The translations under genes and the position numbers were made by a program. Positions 55,504 to 62,983 of a DNA stretch of 64,000 nt are shown piece by piece (within the stretch, counting starts at the first letter, position 1; each line of letters starts with the position of its first letter). This DNA is from Verrucomicrobiaceae bacterium (GTDB lineage Bacteria; Verrucomicrobiota; Verrucomicrobiia; Verrucomicrobiales; Verrucomicrobiaceae). The notes beneath the pieces are model-generated. The model did not search any database and had not been told where the DNA came from. It was given only the letters and a program-made list of their open reading frames with translations. The DNA is taken from the NCBI GenBank assembly GCA_027484445.1, contig JAIXSY010000021.1, forward strand, positions 62,001 through 126,000, given 5' to 3'.

Positions 55504-56382
55504 TCAGATGCTCCAAGTGGGTTTGTCGAACCAAGTCATGCCGTGATCTTTGGCAAAATCGTAAAAATCCATCTCCTGACTGCTTTGTGGGGCCTCCCCG
55601 GATCGGAGTTGAAACCTCAAACACCCATCAGTGTTGGCGAGATGTCCGGTTCTACGGTTCCACTGAGCGGAGGACCAGCTTTGCAGTTCATCCCACACCC
55701 TTTGAGAAACTCGTTTTTCACCGGGTTGAATGAAGTAGAGCCCGTTCTCCAAACGTGCACGGTCCCCAGCATCCCAGTGCTGTCTTTTCGTGTTTAGAGT
55801 TTTGGAGAAGCCAAGAAGTCCACCTTGGAGAGAAACTTCGACATCAGGATCCACCAGACGGTAAGCCACCTCGCCAGAATGTTGCCGGGTTCCGAGGAGG
55901 CAGGCAAAGCCGACCTCGGCCATGCCATAACCATGCAGAATCACAGAGCCCTGTGGCAGAAGGCTCATCAGAAACTTCTCCAGCCCCCAAGGACATGCAT
56001 ATCCGCCCATCGCCACGATCAGCGGTTTGGTATGCAGCCGGACTGCGGCAGCACATCGCTGAAGCAGATCGGCGATGATCAGAGGTTGGGATACAAGAAC
56101 AGGTGCCAAATTCTCGTTCGCAGCCAACCGGAGTGCCCGCTCAAACAGCGACGGTCTCAGATAAGTGTCCACAAAAACAGAAGAGGGGAAAAAGCCCAGA
56201 AATGTCGGATAGCAACCAACGATGAGAGGCAAGCGCTCCGCAATGACGCCTTCTAGCGTTGAGTTTTTGCTGACCACCTGCATGATTTTATCAGCCGCAC
56301 TATCTACAACCCGGCATGACAATGTGTCATTCTCTGGATTGCCTGCTGAAAAGGAAAGAATGCTTCCAACTTTGAGGGTCAT
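55504..56382 (-). CDS. LuxE/acyl-protein synthetase-like AMP-forming ligase
   Basis: This 292-residue protein resembles the acyl-protein synthetase (LuxE) and phenylacetate-CoA ligase branch of the ANL superfamily. GYGMAEVG at residues 151-158 is the A5 adenylate-binding motif, and HWDAGDRARLENGLYF at about 202 matches the TGD/GR hinge region. The Ser/Thr/Gly-rich P-loop is weak (ILSFSAGNPENDT). It is shorter than free-standing CoA ligases. It probably activates a carboxylate for transfer to a carrier or enzyme. Its start overlaps the CDGSH gene stop by one base. Confidence 0.7.
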   Translation of the reverse strand: MTLKVGSILSFSAGNPENDTLSCRVVDSAADKIMQVVSKNSTLEGVIAERLPLIVGCYPTFLGFFPSSVFVDTYLRPSLFERALRLAANENLAPVLVSQPLIIADLLQRCAAAVRLHTKPLIVAMGGYACPWGLEKFLMSLLPQGSVILHGYGMAEVGFACLLGTRQHSGEVAYRLVDPDVEVSLQGGLLGFSKTLNTKRQHWDAGDRARLENGLYFIQPGEKRVSQRVWDELQSWSSAQWNRRTGHLANTDGCLRFQLRSGEAPQSSQEMDFYDFAKDHGMTWFDKPTWSI

Positions 56383-56600
56383 TAGCCTTTCATTTCCTCC
56401 TCTTTAACAACTTTGATCAGCTTTTGGGTGACTGGGTGATAGGTGCAGACACTCCCAGGTGGCTCATTGAGTGTGGACGTATGCGATCCATCACAAAATG
56501 GGCGATTTTGGCTGAGGCCACATTGGCATAACCATACGCTGCGTTTCTGCGGCTTTAGTTCGAAGGGGGTTGTCGCCTCAAATTTTACGATTCTCGCCAT
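56382..56600 (-). CDS. CDGSH iron-sulfur domain protein
   Basis: This 72-residue protein carries one [2Fe-2S] site with the CDGSH signature: C25, C27, C36 and H40 in CQCGLSQNRPFCDGSH. It is a single-domain member, which can serve as an electron or cluster donor. It lies 3 bp after the diiron-oxidase-like gene and overlaps the ligase gene by a base, so all are translated from one message. A role as redox partner of the diiron enzyme is inferred. Confidence 0.92.
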   Translation of the reverse strand: MARIVKFEATTPFELKPQKRSVWLCQCGLSQNRPFCDGSHTSTLNEPPGSVCTYHPVTQKLIKVVKEEEMKG

Positions 56601-56603
56601 GAC

Positions 56604-57320
56604 TTATGAGCACGATTGATGATTTGCCAGAGCGCGCTGGTAGGCGGCATTCCACACAGGATGCGGATACACCACTCTGAAGGTATTGAAGCCGTGGATG
56701 ATAGCTTCCGCAGCCCCTTCGTAACGTTCCTCACATTCGTCAATCACATTTCCGAGCATGTCTGAATGACGAACATCTTCCACAGCATGTAAGCGCATGA
56801 ATTCAAGACGGTCATTTGGATAACCTGCCCGAGCGAGGGCGGGAAGAACCTTCTCCGTCATGATCGTGGTGAACCTCTCAAAAAAGTACATGTAACCAAG
56901 ATGGCAAAGGGGATGTTCCCTCTCCCCTAGAACTCGCACGACTCCTATCACTGCCTGTGCCTGAGGAGATGGCCTCCGGTTTACCGCAAAGTCCCGATCC
57001 CCACCGAGGCTGACATAGTCTTGCAAAGCCAATGCTCCATGCCCGACTTCCTCAATCTGAACTGCGATCATGGAGCGCACTAACGCCTGCTCACTGATGT
57101 CTTTGCCTGCTCTTCCGACAGCTGTGAACACAGCTTCGTCCACCATCTTTTGATAGGACCAGACTTCCAGCATCACCTCGCGCATGATTGCCAAAACAAA
57201 AGCAGGTGGCGTATCGGGGCTGGTAAGTTGTTTCCAGTATGCTTGAGATTCGACTTCAGCCTCAATAACTTTGAGTTCTTGTTCGAAGAAATCAATGACA
57301 CGTGTTTTGCGATTGCACAT
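56604..57320 (-). CDS. Heme-oxygenase-like diiron oxidase (HDO superfamily)
   Basis: This 238-residue protein belongs to the iron-containing redox enzyme family, which includes UndA and SznF-type enzymes. Candidate iron ligands are visible: E91 and H94 (EEVGH), E148 (FFERF), and H178, E181 and H185 (HAVEDVRH), spaced as in the family. Known members oxidise fatty acids or amino-acid-derived substrates. The substrate is unknown here. The gene leads the four-gene operon, so its reaction may start or finish a small-molecule or lipid pathway. Confidence 0.83.
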   Translation of the reverse strand: MCNRKTRVIDFFEQELKVIEAEVESQAYWKQLTSPDTPPAFVLAIMREVMLEVWSYQKMVDEAVFTAVGRAGKDISEQALVRSMIAVQIEEVGHGALALQDYVSLGGDRDFAVNRRPSPQAQAVIGVVRVLGEREHPLCHLGYMYFFERFTTIMTEKVLPALARAGYPNDRLEFMRLHAVEDVRHSDMLGNVIDECEERYEGAAEAIIHGFNTFRVVYPHPVWNAAYQRALANHQSCS

Positions 57321-57428
57321 ACCTAATGAAAAGAAAAAATGATCAAATGTCGTTCAATCCAGTATGCATTTGAAGCATCTTGGTTGTCGCCACTGTTGGG
57401 TAAGGTTGAAATGCGCCTTTTGGAATCA

Positions 57429-57896
57429 TTACATGGCCATGTCCCGCGACAAATCCGATAAGCGCTGGGCATTCGTGCCACGTGACATTTTTGCCTTATT
57501 CCAACCGTCTGCGTAGTTCGGTCTACCTATTCTTACAGCTCCGCTTCCGAATGTCGTTCCCATCGGAACAAGCATTCCATGCTCGTTGAGAATGTAGCTC
57601 TCTCGCTGCATAGCACTGGCATCAGGCTGTCGGCCTGTTCTAGCATCAATGAAGCCACTCATGAATTCGCGACGCCAAGTTCTGTCATATTCTTCATTCC
57701 CTGGATATGCTTCCTGTGCTGCATCTGCGGCTTCTTGAAAGAGAGTGTTTGAGTTGGAAGACAATGGCGTGGGTGAACTGGCATATTGGGAAGATGTTGG
57801 TGCCAAGTAGGTCTCCGAAGTTGAGCAGGCTGGTTGGATGAATGCGATAAGAAGCGCAACTGCCAAGTTGAGATGCTGTTTGTGGCTTGTCTTCAT
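57429..57896 (-). CDS. Small lipoprotein, hypothetical
   Basis: This 155-residue lipoprotein starts at ATG 57896 with a signal peptide ending in the lipobox IQPAC. The mature part is Ser/Thr-rich at first (SSQYASSPTPLSSNS). It then has a more ordered block (EEYDRTWRREFMSGFIDARTG, residues about 80-100). I do not recognise the family. It is the last of four small lipoprotein genes on the minus strand. The in-frame start at 57947 would put basic residues before the signal, so I did not use it. Confidence 0.7.
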   Translation of the reverse strand: MKTSHKQHLNLAVALLIAFIQPACSTSETYLAPTSSQYASSPTPLSSNSNTLFQEAADAAQEAYPGNEEYDRTWRREFMSGFIDARTGRQPDASAMQRESYILNEHGMLVPMGTTFGSGAVRIGRPNYADGWNKAKMSRGTNAQRLSDLSRDMAM

Positions 57897-57981
57897 AGTA
57901 TGTTTTTTTTGAGGGGCGGCTTTGGTTTGTGAGGTAGGTGCTTCCAAGTTCTTGGTTCTGATTGTGTGAAGCAGCCTGCGC

Positions 57982-58353
57982 TCACGGTGTTTCGGGGGAC
58001 TCTTTTACCACGGCCCCCAGCCGCTTGGCGGCTTTGGTTGCAGCGGCACCTGTGGCAAAAACTCGGGCGGCGCTGACGCCCATGTTATCACCTCCTTTGG
58101 TTGTCAGCCCGAACGAAGCAAAAACAGAGTCTGTTTCGGTCCGCTCCGCTTCGGTTTCACGGACAACGAGGGCAAAGCTCTCGTTGCTGTAGCCGACATT
58201 CATCCGGGCAGCCTGCTCGGGAACGGAGCCTTTGATGGAGACGCTCAATTCATTGCGGTCCGTGAAGACGACATGCGGGCGATCCAAGGAGGTGCAACAA
58301 GCGAGACTGCAGGCACATGCTCTAGCGATGAGGAGTTGTCGGGTATGTTTCAT
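57982..58353 (-). CDS. Small lipoprotein, hypothetical
   Basis: This 123-residue protein has a short signal with a Cys-rich lipobox (ACSLACCTS). The mature part begins LDRPHVVFTDRNELSVSIKG and has a C-terminal Ala-rich segment (ATGAAATKAAKRLGAVV). I do not recognise a family. It lies between two other lipoprotein genes in the same direction, with about 30-85 bp gaps. Confidence 0.68.
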   Translation of the reverse strand: MKHTRQLLIARACACSLACCTSLDRPHVVFTDRNELSVSIKGSVPEQAARMNVGYSNESFALVVRETEAERTETDSVFASFGLTTKGGDNMGVSAARVFATGAAATKAAKRLGAVVKESPETP

Positions 58354-58386
58354 GATGTTGTTTGGTGTTTAGGGTGGAGAAACTTG

Positions 58387-58686
58387 CTAGGGCCTGCGGG
58401 AGCGGCTTGGAATGCCACCCTTGGCAGGGAAAACGACGGAGACGTTGTCTCCCATGTCCACGACTCCCCGCACATGATGCCAGCCGAGGGTGAATTCGCG
58501 GTTGCTGACCAACGCACCGATGCCCTGGCTTTCAAAAGCCATGCCCTTGCCTGCAGGAGGTGCAATCATGACGATGCCAAAGCTGCGTTTCACGGTCACC
58601 TCGGCATCATCTGGGCCTTGCACCTTGACCACGGTGCATTGCGTCTGGCAGAGGACGACACAGAAAAATCCAACTAGCTTGAGCAT
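58387..58686 (-). CDS. Small lipoprotein, hypothetical
   Basis: This 99-residue protein starts at ATG 58686 (MLKLVGFFCVVLCQTQC), with the lipobox Cys at the end of that segment. The mature part has VKRSFGIVMIAPPAGKG and a small beta-rich remainder. No family is recognised. An upstream in-frame start at 58719 adds residues before the signal. Confidence 0.65.
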   Translation of the reverse strand: MLKLVGFFCVVLCQTQCTVVKVQGPDDAEVTVKRSFGIVMIAPPAGKGMAFESQGIGALVSNREFTLGWHHVRGVVDMGDNVSVVFPAKGGIPSRSRRP

Positions 58687-58754
58687 GAGTTGAAGGCTTT
58701 GTTTCACAGGTCTGGTCAAAAAGAATTTGATGCCGCCGAAGGAATGATGAGCTC

Positions 58755-59621
58755 TTACTGAGTCCGCCCGAGATCAATCACACGAGTATTGATGCCGCTG
58801 GCGGGAGCCGGGTAGGTGATGATGATGTCATTCCTGTCCTTGTATTCCTGGGCTGTGATGTCCTTGCCAGAGTCTCTGAGCGATATTCCCTCGGACAAGC
58901 GACAGCAGATGACCTTCTTCCAAGAGTAGCCTGCGTTGTAAATGACATCGCAGCAGGTTTCACCCTTTTGAGACGAAGCAGCCGACATTCCTCCGCTTTT
59001 CTGGGCCTGCATGGCCTGCACGGCGGTGACGGTCTGGCCGATCTGCTGCTTCAACATCCCCGTATGGGCGCTCCACATGCCAGAATTCAGGCCGTCCTGA
59101 CCGGGCGGGCTGATGGCGTGGTTTTTGTAGTAGCTCGGCATTGGCACAGACGGTCCTATTTGGGTGTCTGGGATCGTGGCAGCGATGTCTTGATGGTTTT
59201 TCACGCCGAACACAACGTCCGCAGCACGGAACACCCGCTGGTCGCTCTTGGCGGCAGGGATGCGGGCGACGATCTCCGATGTGTGGCAGCGCGCACCGTC
59301 CGGCATGACGCGGCCGAAGCCAAAGACGCTCTTTTTCAGCACGGCAAAGTCCGGGAAGCCGAGTTCCAAGGCTTTTTCGGCAGCCCGGCGCAAGGCTCCG
59401 TTGGAGGCCACCTGCTTCTCCGTATAGACATTGGCTCCAAAAACGAAGACGAACTGGCCGTCGCCGAGTGCCTGCTCCAGATAGCCGCCTTGCATTCCAT
59501 GCTTCTGGTAGGGTGTCGGACCCACGCAGGAAACGACCAGGATGGCCACGAGTGTGACGAAACTGAAACGTGCCGTGCAGTGCACGGCAGCAAGGGCAGG
59601 TGTGAGGAATGAGAAAACCAT
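58755..59621 (-). CDS. CC0125/CC1285-like lipoprotein
   Basis: This 288-residue protein has a signal ending in the lipobox LVVSC. It then reads GPTPYQ and, about 20 residues later, GQFVFVFGANVYTEKQVASN and LRRAAEKALELGFPDF. That pattern is typical of the CC0125/CC1285 lipoprotein family of unknown function. Four Cys residues cluster near CCDVIYNAGYSWKKVICC. It is the first gene of the lipoprotein run and is divergent from the kinase gene across about 118 bp. Confidence 0.78.
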   Translation of the reverse strand: MVFSFLTPALAAVHCTARFSFVTLVAILVVSCVGPTPYQKHGMQGGYLEQALGDGQFVFVFGANVYTEKQVASNGALRRAAEKALELGFPDFAVLKKSVFGFGRVMPDGARCHTSEIVARIPAAKSDQRVFRAADVVFGVKNHQDIAATIPDTQIGPSVPMPSYYKNHAISPPGQDGLNSGMWSAHTGMLKQQIGQTVTAVQAMQAQKSGGMSAASSQKGETCCDVIYNAGYSWKKVICCRLSEGISLRDSGKDITAQEYKDRNDIIITYPAPASGINTRVIDLGRTQ

Positions 59622-59739
59622 GACTTCACCCTCCCGATACCCAACTCACCTTCCTCGCGTCACAAACTTTTTTCGGCTATGGCTGGCATAAGACTTGCCG
59701 CCTAGTCATTTGACCGGATTTATCCTCGAAAACGCGTCC

Positions 59740-62103
59740 ATGGAAGACCTCGAACCCACGCAGCCAGTGCCGAAACGCGGCACTTCCTCATCGGAGCACG
59801 TGACGGATTCTCAAATGCGCAATCTACACGCCTTGGCGAAGGGTGCTTTTGAGACTCGTCACAGCGTTTCCCGAGGCACCTGGGAGCCACCCACCCTGGA
59901 GGAAATGCAACGGCAACTGCCGCAATACGAGGTGACGGCCTTCCTCGCCAGAGGAGGCATGGGGGCCGTTTACCGAGCCATCCAGCGAACGCTGAAGCGG
60001 GAGGTTGCCATCAAGGTGCTGCCGCCAGGCATTGAGGATGGTGACATGCAGTTTGCCGAGCGCTTCAAGCAGGAGGCGCAGGCGATGGCACGGCTCAGCC
60101 ACCCGAACATTGTAGCGGTACATGACGCCGGAGAAACCGCCGATGGCCTGCTGTATTTTGTCATGGAATACATTGAGGGCACCGATGTGGCGCGCCTGAT
60201 TGCCAGCGAGGGGAAGATCGCCCCGGCACAGGCGGTGCCGATCATCACCGCCGTGTGCGAGGCGCTGGCCTTTGCGCATGAGGAGGGGATCATCCACCGG
60301 GACATCAAGCCCTCCAACATCATGCTTGACCGCAAGGGCCGGGTGAAGGTAGCGGACTTTGGCCTAGCGAAGGCGGTGAACGTGGAAACGAGCCTGATGA
60401 CCCGCAGCGATGTGGCCATGGGCACGCCGGACTTTATCGCACCCGAGGCCTTGATCACAGGGATGAAGGTGGACGGGCGGGCGGACATCTACGCGGTGGG
60501 GGTGATGCTCTACCAAATGCTGACAGGTCAGGTGCCCAGGGGGCGATTTGATCCTCCCAGCGAACTCGTGCCGCAGGTGGACGCTGCCTTTGACGACATC
60601 GTGGACAAGGCGATGCAGACCGACCGGGAGCGGCGATACTCCACTGCCACGGATATGAAACGCGACGTGGAAAGCGTGGCGCTGGAGAAAAACACAGCTT
60701 CAAAAGCCACGGCAACACACTTGGACGAAGCCAGAACACCATCCGTCAACGCACACGATAGGCATCCGCAGAGAGTGCTTTTCATCGCGGCAGCGGTTGC
60801 TATCGGAATAGGTGGGTTCCTATGGATGCAGCGCCAGTCAGAAGCCCCCACTTCGACACCCAGCTCTCAGATTTTGGGAAACCACCCTGCCTGGCAAAAA
60901 CTCTACACGCTTCCTGAAGACTTGGTTCCTTTTCATCACCGTCCAACCATGATGGTTTCTAAGGACGATCAGCGTGCCCGCATCCTGGAAAATCCAAAGG
61001 CAGCCCTACGCATGGAGTATGGATGGGTGGTCCCGGCTTCTGGCCTCGAAATCAAACTACCGCTGCCAATCTACATGAACATGGGCGTGCGTCTTCGAGC
61101 ACGCCGCATCGCAGGCGGATCCATGGACACGGCGAGCATCTGGCTGAGAACGAATGGACAATCAGGAGGTTTGGCCGCTGGGTGGCGCGGCATCACGCTT
61201 TACCCAGGCAAGGCGGGGGGAAAGGCTGAGCCGCTGCTGTATCGGAAGAACTTGGTGCCCGTGCAGATTGGTGAGGAATTCAGCCTGGACTTTTACTGCA
61301 TCGGCAACCGCTTCTTCAGCCGCTATCAAGGAGAATTGGTCGAGGCACGCCATGATGCCATGATGCAGACGAACGCTTACCTGCTGGTGGGACAACCCGT
61401 GACCTCTGTCGAAGTGATCAAACTCGACGGCCTTTCTGAAGCCGAGGCGCTCAAACTGGTGGAGTTGAGCGATTCAAGCCCCAGCGTTGAACATAAGCCA
61501 AAGCGCCCTACATGGCAGAAGTTTTACACACGTGTTGAAGAACTGACTCCTTTGTTCAAAAGGCCGGGCGATCTCTACATCTACATCAAGGAACGACCTG
61601 AACTGTTTCAAAATCCACAGGCTGGCCTGCGGATTGAAAATGGATGGCTGGTTCCAACAGTGACGGCCAAGATACCACTCCCAACAGCTAAGAACGCAGG
61701 TTTAAGAATGCGCGCCAAGCGTGTCGCTGGAACAACCGGCCGGATCACTTTATGCCTGCGGACCGATGAAGCCGGACGTGAGTATCAGTCAACCTGGGCG
61801 GGCATCGTGCGGCAAAATGGCAAGGCTAGCGAATCGCCCATTCGGCTTGGCAAGCATGAAAGCGCGCAAGAAGCTGTGCCCGGCGAAGAATTTATTGTGG
61901 AGTTTTATGCCATCGGCAACCGCCTCATTTCCCGCTACAAAGACAACACGCTTACCGCAGTGGATCACAGCTTGCAGAATCCACAGGTACATTTCACGAC
62001 AGAAATTCCTGTGACCGACATTGAATTCATCAACCTGGATGATCTTGGCGAAACCGAAGCAATGAAGCTGGCCGGGGTGAGCGAAGCGGACTTCAAACAA
62101 TGA
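59740..62103 (+). CDS. Ser/Thr protein kinase with single membrane helix and duplicated C-terminal domain
   Basis: This is a 787-residue membrane kinase from ATG 59740. The kinase domain covers about residues 63-330: glycine loop FLARGGMGAVYRA, Lys in VAIKVLPP, catalytic D188 in HRDIKPSN, DFG in VADFGLAKA, and GTPDFIAPEAL. A membrane helix lies at about 345-363 (VLFIAAAVAIGIGGFLWM). The outside part holds two related units of about 190 residues, from WQKLYTLPEDL at about 385 and WQKFYTRVEEL at about 592. They are probably sensor domains. The stop overlaps the sigma gene start. A TTG start at 59695 is open, but the ATG is preferred. Confidence 0.93.
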   Translation: MEDLEPTQPVPKRGTSSSEHVTDSQMRNLHALAKGAFETRHSVSRGTWEPPTLEEMQRQLPQYEVTAFLARGGMGAVYRAIQRTLKREVAIKVLPPGIEDGDMQFAERFKQEAQAMARLSHPNIVAVHDAGETADGLLYFVMEYIEGTDVARLIASEGKIAPAQAVPIITAVCEALAFAHEEGIIHRDIKPSNIMLDRKGRVKVADFGLAKAVNVETSLMTRSDVAMGTPDFIAPEALITGMKVDGRADIYAVGVMLYQMLTGQVPRGRFDPPSELVPQVDAAFDDIVDKAMQTDRERRYSTATDMKRDVESVALEKNTASKATATHLDEARTPSVNAHDRHPQRVLFIAAAVAIGIGGFLWMQRQSEAPTSTPSSQILGNHPAWQKLYTLPEDLVPFHHRPTMMVSKDDQRARILENPKAALRMEYGWVVPASGLEIKLPLPIYMNMGVRLRARRIAGGSMDTASIWLRTNGQSGGLAAGWRGITLYPGKAGGKAEPLLYRKNLVPVQIGEEFSLDFYCIGNRFFSRYQGELVEARHDAMMQTNAYLLVGQPVTSVEVIKLDGLSEAEALKLVELSDSSPSVEHKPKRPTWQKFYTRVEELTPLFKRPGDLYIYIKERPELFQNPQAGLRIENGWLVPTVTAKIPLPTAKNAGLRMRAKRVAGTTGRITLCLRTDEAGREYQSTWAGIVRQNGKASESPIRLGKHESAQEAVPGEEFIVEFYAIGNRLISRYKDNTLTAVDHSLQNPQVHFTTEIPVTDIEFINLDDLGETEAMKLAGVSEADFKQ

Positions 62104-62876
62104 CTGATGAGACAGACATCATGATGTCATCAGGCTCACCAGATTCAAAGCCTAAAGGCATCATGCCCACCACCCAGTGGACTTTGATCCGGAGGCTCCA
62201 GCATGCAGACGAGAAGCAGTCACGCGCCGCCCTGGATGAGCTTTGCCGAGCTTATCACTACCCGCTCTACTGCCATTTGCGCCGTCGGGGCCTGGAGCAT
62301 CATGATGCGGAGGATGTGCTGCATGATTTTCTGGCGAAGCTGCTGCGGCACGAAAGCTTTGGCCTAGCCAACGCGGAGAAGGGCAGGCTCCGCACTTATC
62401 TTCTGAGCGCGCTGAAGCGTTTCATCGCCAACTGGAAACGCGACCATGAGAGGCAGAGAGAACGGGAAATAAGCACCGAGGCGATGGCGGCTATTGCCGG
62501 AGCGGAACGGCGGTTTGCACTCGATGAAGCAGCCCACCACGAATCTCCAGACCGCCTCTATGACAAACAGTGGGCGCATGAACTGATGAACCGTGTGCTC
62601 TTTCGCTTGCGAGAAAGTTATGAGGCAAAAGGGCGCGGCGTTTTTTTTGACGCCCTGCGTCCGGTGCTCGTCAGTGGAGGGAGTCTAATGGATCATGACA
62701 GCGAAGCCCTGGCCAAGAGCCTGAGCGTCCGCCCTGGAACCTTGCGAATGATTTTACACCGAATGCTAGAGGACTATCGAGAGGCTCTGCGGTTGGAAAT
62801 TTTAAAGACTGTTGAAACACAAGAATTAGCTAGGCAGGAGTTGATCGTGCTCATGGAAGCTTTTGAAATTGTCTGA
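62100..62876 (+). CDS. ECF-like RNA polymerase sigma factor
   Basis: This 258-residue protein shows the sigma region 2 pattern (YHYPLYCHLRRRGLEHHDAE, then DVLHDFLAKLLRH), and the segment GRLRTYLLSALKRFIANWKR. A C-terminal helix-turn-helix like region 4 follows (ALAKSLSVRPGTLRMILHRM). It resembles the large ECF groups of Planctomycetes and Verrucomicrobia that are paired with Ser/Thr kinases. Its ATG overlaps the kinase stop (ATGA), so the two are translationally coupled. I infer that the kinase controls this sigma factor by phosphorylation. Confidence 0.88.
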   Translation: MTDETDIMMSSGSPDSKPKGIMPTTQWTLIRRLQHADEKQSRAALDELCRAYHYPLYCHLRRRGLEHHDAEDVLHDFLAKLLRHESFGLANAEKGRLRTYLLSALKRFIANWKRDHERQREREISTEAMAAIAGAERRFALDEAAHHESPDRLYDKQWAHELMNRVLFRLRESYEAKGRGVFFDALRPVLVSGGSLMDHDSEALAKSLSVRPGTLRMILHRMLEDYREALRLEILKTVETQELARQELIVLMEAFEIV

Positions 62877-62983
62877 TTGTTAGGTTGAGCTCTGTTTTTA
62901 TCATACCCTTTTGATTACCGAACCGATTTAAAGCCTATGCTTCTTTGAATGGCTGAATCTCCGCGAATCACAGGATTAAGAGG

